Below are positions 1 through 13,053 of a stretch of 64,000 nt of DNA, one piece after another. The translations under genes and the position numbers were made by a program. The DNA is taken from assembly GCA_029961685.1 (NCBI GenBank), contig JARWKL010000010.1:26572067-26636066 (forward strand), in the 5' to 3' direction. Below the pieces are notes generated by a model that saw only the letters and a list, made by a program, of their open reading frames with translations, searched no databases and was not told where the DNA came from. Within the stretch, counting starts at the first letter, position 1. Every line of letters begins with the position of its first letter. This DNA is from Aristolochia californica (Eukaryota > Streptophyta > Magnoliopsida > Piperales > Aristolochiaceae).

Positions 1-489
1 TTTTTGGAAATATGTATCATTGGAAAGCATTTCTAGTTTTTCCTAGAATATAAATTTTCAACTAGGGGCACTAAGGTGGCCGTAGTAAATTTATAGCCAG
101 ATTCAAAAATTACAAAATAAGTTAGACAACATTTGGAGTAAAAAAGATTAATATTGGTGTATTCTAATCCATTATTGAAATTCAATCCTGAACCTCCCCT
201 ATCATTCATTTTTTAAAATGTATGCATAATTTTATATATAATTTATTTGACTTATATTTTATATAGAGTATTAAATCAAAATATTTAAATCAAGCTCGAC
301 TTGAACAAGGTTCGGACTCACCTGGATTCGATGCCACCCTTATGTCCAACTTTAAGTGGAGGTCATTACCAATTTTATGTAAAATGTATGCATAATTTTA
401 TATACAATTTATTTGACATGTATTTTTTGAAAAGTTTTAAATGTATATTGGAGCACGAACTCGAGACTTGTATTTTTTTAAAAGTTTTA
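1..489. other. AT-rich DNA without a gene
   Basis: I see no coding signal. Short stretches such as the one around 365-415 repeat the wording of 210-260 (a run reading TGCATAATTTTATATA occurs in both), which suggests a small local duplication. Nothing here can be assigned to an element family. Confidence 0.5.
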
Positions 490-668
490 AATGAATGTTG
501 AAGATCAAGCTCGACTTGAACTCAATTAAAATTATTAGGCTCGAGCTCGATAAAATTTTTTGGCTCAAGCCTAGGCTTGGCTCGAGCTCGAGTTTGAAAT
601 ATTTAAATCAAGCTTGGCTCGAACATAGGCAGGTTCAGGCTCGGCTCGGCTCGATGCCACCCCTATAC
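490..668. repeat. CGAGCTCGAGC-rich dispersed repeat
   Basis: The stretch is dense in CTCGAGCTCGA and GGCTCGGCTCG words and ends at 668 in CGATGCCACCCCTATA. In reverse this reads TAGGGGTGGCATCGAGCC, which resembles the termini of many plant hAT-type non-autonomous elements. A related copy lies in opposite orientation near 62590-62715. The Copia RT homology starts right after it. The hAT assignment is inference; no opposite terminus or target duplication was found. Confidence 0.35.
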
Positions 669-2379
669 ACCTCCATAAGGGCAGTGTTGGCGTTAGTAGC
701 ACTCTCAAACATGCAGTTGGAGCAGATGGATGCAAAGACAACTTTCTTTCATGGTGACTTGGAGGAACAAATTTACATGGTGCATCCAGAAGGGTTTAGT
801 CACCTTGGACAGGAGCATTTGGTCTGTAATTTGATGAAATCACTTTATGGGCTGAAGCAGTCTCCAAGGCAGTGGTACAAATGATTTGACTCTTACATGA
901 TCCGGATTCGCTAAAAAAGGTATGAGTATGATTTTTGTGTTTATGTGAAAAGCCTTGATGATCATTTTTTTATTTTTTTGTTACTTTATGTGGATGATAT
1001 GTTGATTGCTTCCAAGAGTATGAGTGAGGTAAATAAGCTGAAGACTTTGTTGAATAGAGAATTTGACATGAAGGATTTGGGTGCGGCTTGGGATGGAGAT
1101 TAGTAGGGACAGAGCATCCATGAGATTATGGCTATCTCAGCATAGCTATGTTGAGAAGGTGTTGGATAGGTTCAACATGGGTAATGCAAAACCAGTAAGT
1201 ACACCTTTGGCCAATCATTTCAGATTGTCTACCGCTCAGTGCCCGAAGACAGATGATGAAGTTCATGACATGTCAAAGATCCCATATGTCAGTGTTGTGG
1301 CGTGTTTAATGTATTCTATGGTTTGTACAAGACCACATTTGGCACAAGCTGTCAGTGTGGTTACCAAGTTTCTTTCAAATCCAGGTCGACAACATTGAGA
1401 TGCAGTCAAGTGGATTTTCAGATACTTGAGGGGTACTACAGACGACAACAGAGTGTTCCTTCAATTGTGGGATATGTGGATGCAGACTATGCAGGGGACT
1501 TGGATTACAGGAGGTCTACCATAGGTTATGTATTTACTGTTGTGGGAGGATGTAATGGACTCCATAGCATCACGAGTTATCCATAGGCATAGGAATTAAA
1601 TTATGTCAATTTACTTTTCATGTAATTTCAATTCGGTTTGGTTTACTTTGTTTGGTTTGGTTTACTTTGGGTTGGTTTAGTGTAATGTGGAGGGAACCAC
1701 TTGACCTATGGGTCATCTTTGTATTTCCGTCCTCAACCCTATTTAGGGGGATGTGAAGAAAAAGAGAGGCAAGTATTGAGAAAATTAGATTTAACAGGTC
1801 AGATTCTCCCTCAGAGGTCTAGGTCGGATTCTCCCTTTGAGGTCCAAGGTTGAGCTTCCTCCAAAGCTCCTTCGTTCTATTTGAGTTCCACCATTCCTCG
1901 TTCAAGAAACTAGAATTCTCTTCCAACGTCAAGATCATCCATGGAGGGAAGAGAGGAAAGAAGGGTGACTCGATCCATGGCAAGGGAAGAACCTAACAGA
2001 AGACCTATTTGTTGGAAGTCCATGGTACATTTTATAGTTGCACTATCTACTTCTGAGTCAGAGTATGGCAGTAGCTGACATTGCCAAGGAAGTTTTGTGG
2101 CTTACAGGGTTGGTCAAGGAGCTGGGTGCCCATCAAGGTGGAGTTCAGTTGCATTATGACAGTCAGAGTACCATTTATTTGGCAAAGAACCAAGTGTATC
2201 ATGTGAGGACCAATCACATAGATGTGAGGTTAAATAGGATCAAGGAATTGGTTTCATCAGGTGAACTACTGCTTGAAAAAGTTCACACTTCTGAAAATAC
2301 AGCAGACATGTTGACAAAGCCTGTTACTATAGATAAGTTCAAGCATTGCTTGGACTCGATTAATGTCTCCAGTTGCTAG
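660..2379 (+). pseudogene. Copia polyprotein remnant (reverse transcriptase-RNase H)
   Basis: The N-terminal part (about 675-884) shows the Copia RT block with QMDAKTTFFHGDLEEQIYM and SLYGLKQSPRQWYK. A stop and frameshift follow. The catalytic YVDDM motif lies near 988-1002 in another frame, and the thumb/connection region follows at 1081-1398. RNase H starts with GYVDADYAGD (about 1470) and is split at 1550 by a solo LTR. It resumes at 1999 and runs to the typical Copia C-terminus (ENTADMLTKPV). At least three frame breaks plus the insertion make it non-functional. The family is certain; the Tork/Tnt1 placement rests on the C-terminal wording only. Confidence 0.9.
1551..1998 (+). mobile_element. 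Solo LTR of the Reina-like family, inserted in Copia RNase H
   Basis: It begins TGTAATGGACTCC and ends ACCTAACA. It matches over its length the LTRs of the element at 36008-41119. The flanks are GAGGA (1546-1550) and GAAGA (1999-2003), a 5-bp target duplication with one mismatch. Copia RNase H reads on across the excised LTR. No internal sequence is present, so this is the product of LTR-LTR recombination. Confidence 0.85.
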
Positions 2380-2416
2380 ATGGGAGATGCCCCAACCTAT
2401 TGTTCCAGGTGAAGTG

Positions 2417-3892
2417 TGATAGATGTCATATTCCGACATGAGAACTAGGTTAATTATAATAGAATAACCCTTATAATTGTGTTATAGGTGGTTATTTATC
2501 GGTTTTCAAATGAAACGTGCATTTATTAAATTTGGAATTAATCACTGTCTATATTGCATATTTTTCTCTCCTGAATTATATTTCATTGTTTTTAGGGTTT
2601 ATTTCTTCCTGAAATGCTTTTTATGGATTCAATTATGGAATTTCAGGGGAATTTTGGTGGAGAAAGAGATATTTACCAAAATGCCATTAGTGAAAGTGAG
2701 GTATGTTTTAGGGCAAATCGTATTCAAAAGGGGGACCGTCGACCGAAATAGGGGAGGCCGTCGAGTTGATTTCCAGCCGTCGTTCGCCGTGCCACCGTCG
2801 TCCACCGCCGTGCGGCAACCGAGAACAGACCCGAGGAGAGCTCAAGAGAGTCTCCGTCGCGGTGAGTTCGACACTGCCAGTTTCTGCTTGCCAGGCCAAG
2901 AGGTGATCCGGGAGGGCTCCTCCGGCGCCGATTCCGCATTTCGACCATCCTCCGACGTCAATTACACATTTTCGACCATTTCCAGAGCTATTCCGACTCC
3001 GACTGGGACTCGAGAGAGCCGGTTAGAGGACTTCAGCTCCATTCCGTTCTTCGTCGGTCGTCACCTCCATCCGTGGGTTTCTATCCTTCTTCGCCGGCGT
3101 CGTCTCTACCTTTGGCCACTTGCTCTTGCTACCCGAAGCCATCAATTTCGGGAAATTGCAGCACCCGTGAGAACGAACCTGCTGCCCAAGCGAGAGGAAG
3201 GAGAAGGGGAGTAATCCATCATTTTGGAATTTAATTTTCCTATAGTTTGAACTTAGGTTTTTAATGTTTATTAAAATTGATTTGAAAATTAATGTTTATC
3301 GAATATTTGTTTTTCAGATATTTGATTAAATTTGATAGTTAGGGTAGGATTGTAATCCAGGTTGGATTTTTGTATTTTAATCCAATTTCTGTCTTTCACT
3401 CTATGCACCCGAGAGGGGATAGACGCAAGGATTGAGAAATCGGATTCGTGGTTACGTGGCGCTCGAGAGAGGCACGAATCACGATAAAATCTAGAGTTGA
3501 TAATTTTAACATCATCATAATAGGAAATTGATTCTCTGCATTCTATTGTAATCCGATCATTGTCATTAACTCTAGGCACCTGAGAGGAGCTAGACGCAAG
3601 GATTGAGAATCCAGATTCATGGTTACGTGGCGCTCGAGAGAGGTACGAATCACTGTAAAATCCAGAGTTGACATTTCTTGTTGTGCAAGTAGTTAATCAG
3701 ATTATTGCTTGATAATTTAGGATATAATTAGTGTTTAGTTCAGATTAATTCATCATATTTGGTTAGGCTAGTTGACTGAAGAGTACACAAAATTCAGTCC
3801 TCCGTGTGGATGACCTTCGCTTCATGCTAGATTACATGAACGATTCATATGCTTGCGAGGTATAAAAGTCGATGTAATGAAATTTCACATCA
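2417..3892 (+). repeat. Athila 5' LTR (1476 bp)
   Basis: It begins TGATAGATGTC and ends TTTCACATCA. It contains an internal direct repeat of about 169 bp spacing (around 3405 and 3574), each copy carrying GCTAGACGCAAGGATTGAG-like wording, and a TATAAAAG box near 3861. A long open frame at 2477-3214 lies wholly inside the LTR and is not treated as a gene. Confidence 0.9.
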
Positions 3893-3898
3893 AGTTTT

Positions 3899-3916
3899 TG
3901 GCACCATTGCCGGGGA
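3899..3916 (+). promoter_or_regulatory. Primer-binding site, tRNA-Asp type
   Basis: The 18 bases TGGCACCATTGCCGGGGA start six bases after the 5' LTR. They match the 3' end of plant tRNA-Asp with a few transitions. This is the usual primer of Athila elements. Confidence 0.8.
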
Positions 3917-4203
3917 GGCACGTATTAAGTGTATTTCTTTGTTCTCCATGGTCTTAGGTTAGATTTTTTTTTTTTTTTGCTTTCATAATTTTATCTTGGT
4001 GATTTTGTATGGAGTTATTTTTACTTCTTCTAGTTAGTTCGTATTTTCAGTAGTGAGTTTGTTAGCTTAATTTGATAGTTAGTTTTGTTTCTTTTTGTGT
4101 TTTTATGCACGGGTGCCGCTCCCTAGGTAAACCATTAGCTCCCTTGGTTGAAGAGGTAGAACATATTTGTAGAAAAACACCCGAAGTCAAGTTAGGAGCT
4201 ACC

Positions 4204-5544
4204 ATGGCCAATCAGGGTGAACCCTTACAGTTACCTGCAACAGGTGACCGTAGAGCCCTGAGGGATTACTCTATCCCATTACATTTCACATCACCTTCTT
4301 GCATTATATTGCCACCCACTACTGCCGTCAGTTATGAGTTGAAACCGGGTGTGATCCAACTCCTCCCTACATTGTATGGGTTGGAGAAGGAGGACCCTTA
4401 TTACCACATCAAGGAATTCTTAGATATTTGTGCAACTTTCAAATTCCATAATTTCTTAGATGACTCTATCCGGTTAAGACTTTTTCCATTTTCACTTAAG
4501 GATAAGGCCAAGTCTTGGCTCAATTCCTTAGAGGTGGGCAGCATTACTTCATGGGACACATTCATCACGAAATTTTTGTCCAAGTACTTTCCCATTCAGA
4601 GAACTACAACCCTCAGGAAATAAATCTCCAACTTTATGCAGCAGGAGGGTGAACACTTTTATGAGGCTTGGGAGAAATGGAAGGATTTGATCCGTAGGTG
4701 TCCGCATCATGGGTTTGAGAAATGGCATTTAGTGCAATACTTTTATCAAGGTCTTACACCCCAGGTTAGATCCATGGTAGATGCAACAAATGGTGGAAGT
4801 TTGATGGGTAAGAGTACTAGTGAGGCGAGGGACTACTTTGAAACGTTGAGTGATCAATCTCAGCAATGGGGTTCATCATTTAATGTTGATAGGAGATCCC
4901 ACAAAGGCAAAAGAGGGGGTCTCTACGAGGTTAGTGAAACACCTATGCTCATGGCCAAGATTGAGGGGTTGACTAGAAAAATTGATGCCCTTATGGTGTC
5001 CAACAGTTCACCTGCTTCTAACCCATCTACTTTCTGTGCCATATGCTCTGGTTCATCTCATCCCACACAAATGTGTCCATCTAGTTCATCCTACCCGGAG
5101 CTCATTGAGGACTTGAATGTAGTCCAAAATTTTAATATACCAAACCGGAACGATCCTTTTTCGGAAACATATAATCCGGGTTGGGCTAGGCACCCAAATT
5201 TCTCATGGTCCAAGGGCCCACAGGTTGGGGGTCCTCCAGGGTTTACTCAACCCCAAGCTCTGCGCCCACACTTCACTCAACAACCATGGATTCCACAAAA
5301 AACTTCACTTGAGGATACACTTCAATTATTTATGCAGAATACACAGTCCTCCATTGCTAAACTTGAATTGCAAGTGAGTCAGTTGGCCAGCCACATGAGT
5401 GAACAGGCACAAAATAGACTCCCGAGTCAAACCATTCCTAATCCCAAAAGCACACATGAGAGTGGGTTGAGTTCCAAACCCCACCATGAGCAAGCCAAAG
5501 CCATAACCACCCTTAGGAGTGGTCGTGAGTTGAACAATGGGTAG
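4204..5544 (+). pseudogene. Athila gag (one in-frame stop)
   Basis: The product would be the Gag structural protein that packages the element's RNA. I chose the ATG at 4204 (MANQGEP) because the upstream frame lies in leader sequence. The retrotransposon gag domain spans roughly residues 60-200, with HIKEFLDICATFK and RLRLFPFSLKDKAKSWL. It is cut by a single TAA at 4621-4623 and reopens in the same frame (FMQQEGEHFYEAWEKWKDL). A Cys-rich stretch (CAICSGSSHPTQMC) lies near 5035. The frame ends at 5544 just before the protease region. Confidence 0.88.
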
Positions 5545-5591
5545 GGACCACTAAGTCTACGGAGTCAAAGGATGACAATGGGGACACATCA

Positions 5592-8500
5592 TTGAGTGAA
5601 GAACCTCTAAGTTCTCCACCAACAGTCAGGCAGATCCCTGACCAAGTCCCACCAGCTCCTTATCCACAGAGGTTATCGGGCCCACCTAGGAAAGGAGATA
5701 GCATGCATGAAACGTTGGAAATGTTTAGTAAGGTTCACATTAACATTCCACTTCTTGATGCTATTAGCCAAGTCCCTGCCTGTGCCCGATTTTTGAAGAC
5801 CTTTGTACACAGAAGAGAAAACAACATGTTAACAAAAAGGTCTTTATTACTGAGAATGTAAGCTCAATTCTGAAGCACAACACTCCTCCTAAAGTTAAAG
5901 ATCCTGGATGCCCCACAATTTCATGTGTCATTGGTGAACATACCATCCAGAGAGCTCTTCTTGACTTAGGGGTAAGTGTGAATTTGCTGCCTTTCTTTGT
6001 GTACCAGCAATTAGGTTTGGGGGAATTGAAGCCTACTCCCATCACACTTCAACTAGCTGACCATTCTGTCAAAATACCACGAGGAATAGTTGAAGGTGTT
6101 TTGATAAAAGTGGACAAATTTCTGTTCCCGGTTGATTTCATTGTTCTTGATACAGAACCAGTAGTCAATGTGACCAACCAAATTCCTGTCATCCTAGGAC
6201 ATCCCTTCTTAGCCACATCTAATGCTATCATTCATTGTAAAAGTGGTGAGTTGGAGTTGACTTTTGTAAATTTTAAGGTCTCGTTGAATGTGTTTAATGC
6301 CGGGCACCATCCACTTGAGTCTGATGATCTCAGTCCTGCATTTAAGATAGAGACAGTTATGCTTGATGATGATTCCACTCTTGAATCTTTTGAGTCTTAC
6401 ATAACATCTTTAGACATGGACTATTTTGATGAGGAAACATATTTTCGAGAGGTTGACTTTTTACTCAGTTCTGTACCTCTGTTGGAGGAAGCTTATGAGG
6501 TTGTCACAACTGATCATCTACATGATCTTCATCTTGACTTGGACAAACCTCTTGAAACTTCCAAGCTAGATCTTAAGCCACTTCCTCCCACGTTGAAGTA
6601 TGCATTCTTGTGGCTCATGAAGTCATTGCCAGTCATTATTGCCTCTAATTTGAGTACTGAGCAGGAGGAACAATTGACTGAAATTTTACAAGCACACAGA
6701 GAGTCATTGGGGTGGACTCTTGATGCCTTAAAAGGGATTAGCCCCTCCATATGCATGCATCGTATTCATTTGGAGGAAGGGACTAAAGCCTCAGGTGAGA
6801 TGCAACGTAGGTTAAATCCCCATATATTGGAGGTTGTGAGAGAAGAAGTCATCAGGTTGCTTGTGACAGGAATCATTTACCCTATTTCTGATAGCACCTG
6901 GGTGAGTCCAATTCAAGTTGTTCCTAAGAAAGGGGGGATAACGATAATGAAAAATGAGAGAGGTGAATTGATTCCCACAAGAACTACCACCAAGTGGCGT
7001 GTCTGCATTGACTGTAGAAAAGTTAATTCCGCCACTAGGAAGGATCACTTCCCACTACCTTTCATTGATCAGGTGCTAGAGCAATTGGCCGGCCACAATT
7101 TTTATTGCTTCTTAGATGTATACTCCAGCTACAATCAAATTCCCATTGCTCCAGAAGACCAAGAAAAGACCACATTCACGTGTCCGTTGGGCACCTATGC
7201 TTACAGACGCATGCCTTTTGGTTTATGCAATGCACCCTCCACTTTCCAATGGTGCATGATGAGTATCTTTTTTGACATGATTGGTGATTTTTTTAGAGGT
7301 CTTTATGGATGACTTTTCTGTGTTTGGCACTTGTTTTGATACATGTCTGCACAACCTTTCACTCATATTGTCCTGTTGCATTAAGTCTAATTTAGTCTTG
7401 AATTGGGAGAAATGCCACTTCATGGTAAAAGAAGGAATCGTTTTAGGACATGTAGTGTCTGAGCGGGGTGTAGAAGTGGACAAAGCCAAGGTTAACCTAA
7501 TTGCCAATCTGCCACCACCTACTTCTGTGAAGGGGGTGCATTCTTTCCATGGCCATTCTAGGTTCTATAGGCGCTTCATTAAGGACTTTAGCAAAATTTC
7601 TAGTCCTTTGACGAATTTGCTTGCTCAAGATGTTGTTTTTGCCTTTGATGATGCCTGTATTCATGCTTTTGAGACACTGAAGAAATATTTGTCCATTGCA
7701 TCCATTGTCCAACCCCCTACTTGGTCTTTGCCTTTTGAGTTGATGTGTGATGCCTCTGTTTATGCATTGGGGGCTGTTTTGGGGCAAAAGACGGATAAAA
7801 TTCCCTATGTCATTCAGTATGCTAGCTACACTCTTCATGATGCTCAATTGAATTACACTACCACTGAGGAGTTGCTAGCTGTTGTGTTTGCCTTGAACAA
7901 ATTCAGATCATATCTGTTAGGGTCAAAGGTTATATCACTGATCATTCTGCTTTGAAGTACTTATTATCCATCAAGGACACTAAACCTCGCTTGATTAGAT
8001 GGATCTTGCAATTGCAAGAATTTGACCTTGAGATTCGAGATAAGAAGGGTTGTGAGAATGTTGTTGTTGATCATCTATCTAGGATTTGTGTAGCACCTCA
8101 GGAAAGATTCCTTCCTTTAAATGATACCTTCCCTGATGAACAACTTCTCCAAGTATCCCAGTTGCCTTGGTTTGTTGATATAGTCAACTATCTTGTAACT
8201 CATAAGATTCCTGATTGTTGGAGTAAACAAGATCGATTGAAATTCTTTTTCCAAGTCAAACATTTTTTTTGGGATGACCCTTATTTGTTCAAGGTGTGTC
8301 CTGACCAAGTCATAAGGCACTGTGTACCTGAGAAAGACTTTGCCAACATTCTTGAATTTTGTCATTCCCACGCATGTGGTGGACATTTTGGTGCTAGAAA
8401 GACCGCAGCTAAAGTCTTGCAATGTGGTTTCTATTGGCCTTCATTAATTAGAGATGCCCATGAGTTTTTTCGTGTGTGTGATAGATGCCAACGGACTGGT

Positions 8501-9465
8501 TGTTTGTCTAGGAAGAACATGATGCCTCTTAACCCCATTCTTATTGTTGAATTTTTTGATGTGTGGGGTATTGACTTCATGGGTCCTTTTCCTGTCTCGT
8601 TCGGCTATCAATACATCTTGTTGCTGTTGAATATGTCTCTAGATGGATTGAAGCTATTGCATGTAAGACAAATGATTACAAAGTGGTGGTAAAGTTTTTA
8701 AAAGAAAACATCTTTAATCGGTTTGGTACCCCGAGAGCGATCATCAGTGATGGGGGATCTCATTTTTGCAACAGAGCATTTGAGACCTTATTGAAGAAAT
8801 ACTCCACCACTCATCGGGTGTCCACTCCGTACCACCCACAAACTTGTGGTCAAGTGGAAATCTCTAATAGGGAGATCAAACGGATTTTGGAGAAGTCGGT
8901 TCTCTTTGATAGGAAAGATTGGTCCACTCGATTGGACGATGCTTTATGGGCCTATCGAACCGCTTATAAGACTCCTATTGGAATGTCTCCATTTCACCTA
9001 GTGTTCGGCAAAGCATGTCATCTGCCTGTTGAGCTTGAGCATAGAGCTTATTGGGCCATTAAGGCTTTGAATTTTGATTTTACTCAAGCGGGCGAGGAGA
9101 GAAAATTGCAATTGAATGAGTTGGAGGAGATACGTCATGATGCTTATGAGAATGCCAAACTGTATAAGGAGTGAACAAAGCTTTTACATGATAAATCTAT
9201 TTTTCGCAAGTCTTTTACTATTGGGCAGAATGTTTTACTTTATAACTCACGATTGCATTTGTTTCCAGGGAAGCTGAGACCCAGGTGGTCCGGTCCATTT
9301 GAGGTTACACAGGTGTTTCCTCATGGCACTATTGAGATCCACAATCACGGAGATGGGTTGGTCTTCAAAGTTAACGGTCAGAGGCTCAAACCGTATCATG
9401 AGAATGTCCCCACACCGGAGGAGGTGATGGTGATTTTCTTGGAGGAACCTGTCATTTCATCTTGA
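5592..9465 (+). pseudogene. Athila pol: protease, reverse transcriptase, RNase H, integrase
   Basis: Domain order follows Ty3/gypsy. The aspartic protease lies around 5960 (ALLDLGVSVNLLP; D-L-G is normal in this lineage). RT spans about 6730-7560, with KWRVCIDCRKVNS and the catalytic FMDD at 7302-7313. RNase H begins with LMCDASVYALGAVLG (about 7741), and an integrase zinc finger with HSHACGGHFG lies near 8361. The integrase core has IDFMGPF and a second Asp in SDGGSHF; the glutamate comes in [11 protein letters not shown]. Frame changes fall near 5835, 7300, 7930 and 8640, and a TGA interrupts at 9172-9174. The catalytic residues look intact, so the breaks are what kill it. Confidence 0.9.
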
Positions 9466-11528
9466 CTGCATCAGAGTCTTGCTTATGACTATAAACTTCG
9501 CACATTGTGGGCAATCCCCACGTTTCTATCCCTTTGTACATTACAGTTTTTATTTAGGTTTATTCATTCTTATTTGGGATAACCTTTTGGTGTACTCTGG
9601 TCTTGATTGATTGGAGGTCCCCCGGCGATGCCAGGCCCATCATGGACTCGGGGTACTCTCTTGCTGGCTGAGAGCATAAATGGTTCCGGCAGTCAATGAC
9701 CAGACTTTTGGTCCCTAGTTTGAGAGGTCTGTACTCAAACAACCGTTCTGGGATTGGCCAGTTCGATCTTGAAGTATTGAATGAAAACCTTATGGTGAGT
9801 AACTTAAGGATTTGTGTTCAGCGCGTGATTCCTGCTGCCTTCAGTGGTCAGTCACATGGATATTTCTTCAAAGTGTGATGTGGGATAGCAGTTTCATCTA
9901 CTGATGATTACCTATAGGTACGACTGATACGAGTAAACCTTCTTCGAGGGAGACTATGTATCATTCCTGGGGGTCTTTATTGACTCTTCGGTATTATTGT
10001 TGAGGACCAAACACATATGGTCCCACCTATGGATTTAGGAGCCTTGAGGGAACTTAACCCTTACTCTGCTGGAGTATAACTAGCTAGGTTGTGAGTCAAC
10101 TGGAGTAGTAGCTGCTAGACGAGAAGACTGACACTAGAACCGAAGTTAAGGCCAACAATAAATCGTCTAGTAAATCAGATATTTTAGTGATTGTTAGTTG
10201 GTTTATTTAATGGTGTGTCATGCTCTAGGTTTGGGGGTGCTTGCTGATATCTCTTTTCCTTGCACGGTTTTGGCTTTGCTTTACTTCTTGTGTGCCAATG
10301 GAGCATGTGGTTTCCATGAGTTTTTTTATTCTTTAGATGTTATCTCTTTTTGTAGTCGTTCTGGTGTTTTAACTTTTCCCCATTGAGGGCAATGTCAGGT
10401 TTAGGTTTGTGGTGGGGGGGGGAGGGGAAACGGCTCTTTTATGTCTTAGCAAACATTTTATTTTGATTTTTGTTCGTGGTTTTCAAATTACTCCTCTTAG
10501 TATGTGGTTAGCTTTAGTAGAGTTAAAATAAATTGCTCAAATGTGTTTCAAAATTCTTCGTAAAACTGTGTAGAATATGCCTATTAGAAATCTGATATCG
10601 TTTGTTGTGATCCATGGGAATTCAGTGGGATAACTTACTATTGCATTAGACTTGGAACTTAGTTGCAAAAGAGAACATGCAAATCTAGTGTTGATCTATG
10701 TTAGTCTGAATAGTCTTGTATGCCTGTTTGAACTCATTCCTTTTTATATCTCAGTGAAATTCCTTGTTGTAATGTATGAATGCAAATGGAAATGCTCTTG
10801 CTTGCAAAAGACAGATAACTTCAGAAACAGCCTGGGCTAACCCATGGACATGCATCGGAACAGTCGGTTACTTAAAAATAAGTGCATGTACAGTGAAGAC
10901 AAATACAAAATGGTGGTAATACCAAAAGTATTCAGTGAAACAAAAATTACGCTGGTAATAGCAAAAATGCACTGGTAATGGCGTAAAATGGGTTTAAATC
11001 TGGAAGCAATGAGTTCCTTAACTTTGATGATGAATTTTAATTTGAAAGAAGTTGCAAGTCAAGATTGAAATTGGTATACTTCTGTTGTGAGATTGTCAAG
11101 CAACATGCTTACTCTACTATTTTCTCTTAATTGTGATGTGACCAGGATTTTATTGTTATTTGTTGCCTCTTTGTTCTGTTGAAGTAATTGCTTATGGGTC
11201 ACATTGGTTCAGGTGGAGTAAGAATGAGTGTATTTGGATTGATAATGTGTTATATTTTACACAGGTTTTCAAATTGAGCAGGGTTTCAAATAATTTTCAA
11301 ATATTTTACAATTGAGCAGTGTTAGTTATATGCTAATGAGGAGTAAATTCCATGCAAACCCTCACGAGACATAACTCGTCCACTATTGTAAAGTAGGGGT
11401 TTAACGGCTTGTTGCATGCGCTAAATGCAATCGTGTTCCCTACGAAAGTGGCATTTTGTTTTCCTAGGCTTAATTTTGGTTCTATTGTTGTTTTGCTAGG
11501 GACTAGCAAAGATTTAGGTTTGGGGGTG
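9466..11528 (+). other. Athila 3' non-coding segment with polypurine tract
   Basis: About 2 kb separates integrase from the 3' LTR. I see no envelope-like frame of useful length. Phrases around 10383-10430 (AGGTTTGTGG followed by a G/A-rich run) resemble the true polypurine tract at about 11514-11528 (TTTAGGTTTGGGGGTG), which abuts the LTR. The first may be a degenerate duplicate. Confidence 0.6.
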
Positions 11529-12941
11529 TGATAGATGTCATATTCTAACATGAGAACTAGGTTAATTATAGTAGAATAACCCTTATAATTGTGTTATAGG
11601 TGGTTATTTATCGGTTTTCAAATGAAACGTGCATTTATTGAATTTGGCATTAATCACTGTCTATATTGCATATTTTTCTCTCCTAAATTATATTTCTTGC
11701 TTTTAGGGTTTATTTCTTCCTGAAATGCTTTTTATGGATTCAATTATGGAATTTCAGGGGAATTTTGGTGGAGAAAGAGATATTTACCAAAATGCAATGA
11801 AAGGGAGGTGATTTTTTAGGGCAAATCGTATTCAAAAGGGGGACCGTCGACCGAAACAGAGGACACCATCGAGAGGATTTCCAGCCGTCGTTCACCGTGC
11901 CACCGTCGTCCACTGCTGTTCGGCAACCGAGAACAGACCCGAGGAGAGCTTGAGAGAGTCTCCGTCGCAGCGAGTTCGACACTGCCAGTTTCTGCTTGCC
12001 AGGCCATGAGGTGATCCGAGAGGGCTCCTCCGGCGCCAATTCTGCATTCCAACCATCCTCAGGCATCGATTACACATTTTTGACCATTTCCAGAGCTATT
12101 TCGACTACGATCAAGACTCGAGAGAGCCGGTTAGAGGACTTCAGCTCCGTTCTGTTCTTCGCCGATCATCACCTCTGTCCATGGGTTTCTATCCTTCTTC
12201 GCCGGCGTCATCTCTACCTCCGACCACTTGCTCTTGCTACCCAAAGCCATCAATTTCGGGAAATTGTAGCACCCGTGAGAACGAACTTGCTGCTCGAGCG
12301 AGAGGAAGGAGAAGGGGAGTAATCTGTAATTTTGGAATGTAATTTTCCTATAGTTTGAACTTAGGTTTTGAATGTTTATTAAAATTGATTTAAAAATTAA
12401 TGTTTATCGAATATTTTTTTTCGGATATTTGATTAAATTAGATAATTAGGGTAGGATTGTAATCTAGGTTGGATTTTGGTATTTTAATCCGATTTCTATC
12501 TTTCACTCTATGCGCCTGAGAGGGGATAGACGCAAGGATTGAGAAATCGGATTCGTGGTTACGTGGCTCTCGAGAGAGGCACGAATCATTGTAAAATCCA
12601 GAGTTGATAATTTTAGCATCATCATAATAGGAAATTGATTCTCTGCAGTCTATTGTAATTCGATCTCTGTCATTAACTCTAGGCGCCCGAGACGAGCTAG
12701 ACGCAAGGATTGAGAATCCGGATTCGTGGTTACGTGGCGCTCGAGAGATTATTGCTTGATAATTTAGGACATAATTAGTGTTTAGTTCAGATAAATTCAT
12801 CATATTTGGTTAGGCTAGTTGACTGAAGAATAGACAAAATTCAGTCCTCCTTGTGGATATGACCCTCACTTCCCGCTAGATTACATGAACGATTCATACG
12901 CTTGCGAGGTATAAAAGCCGATGTAATTAAATTTCACACCA
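11529..12941 (+). repeat. Athila 3' LTR (1413 bp)
   Basis: It matches the 5' LTR, starting TGATAGATGTC and ending TTTCACACCA. It is about 63 bp shorter, mainly because the second internal repeat lost a segment after GCTCGAGAGA (near 12748) that the 5' copy keeps. It is followed by the target duplication AAGTG. Confidence 0.9.
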
Positions 12942-13053
12942 AAGTGCTAGGTTATGTTTTCTTTTTCTTAAGGGGTGAATATTCGCCAAGGTGGATATTG
13001 TTGAACTATATGGCTCATACATGAGGTTGGGTGATATTTTTGTACAAGGGTAT

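Larger units (their letters stand above)
2417..12941 (+). mobile_element. Complete Athila-type Ty3/gypsy retrotransposon, 10.5 kb
   Basis: Both LTRs, primer-binding site, gag, protease-RT-RNase H-integrase and a long 3' non-coding segment are present in order. The flanks are AAGTG at 2412-2416 and AAGTG at 12942-12946, an exact 5-bp target duplication. Removing the element rejoins the Copia 3' untranslated sequence. Both gag and pol are broken by stops and frameshifts, so the copy is not autonomous. Athila is inferred from the Gag and protease wording, the tRNA-Asp-type primer site and the overall size. Confidence 0.93.

Noticed and set aside
2477..3214. 245-codon open frame on the + strand
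   Set aside because: It lies wholly inside the Athila 5' LTR, a related shorter frame appears in the 3' LTR, and the translation has no domain.
9466..11528. Possible envelope-like gene in the Athila element
   Set aside because: The region has the right place and length, but no frame longer than about 70 codons and no signal or transmembrane pattern supports it.
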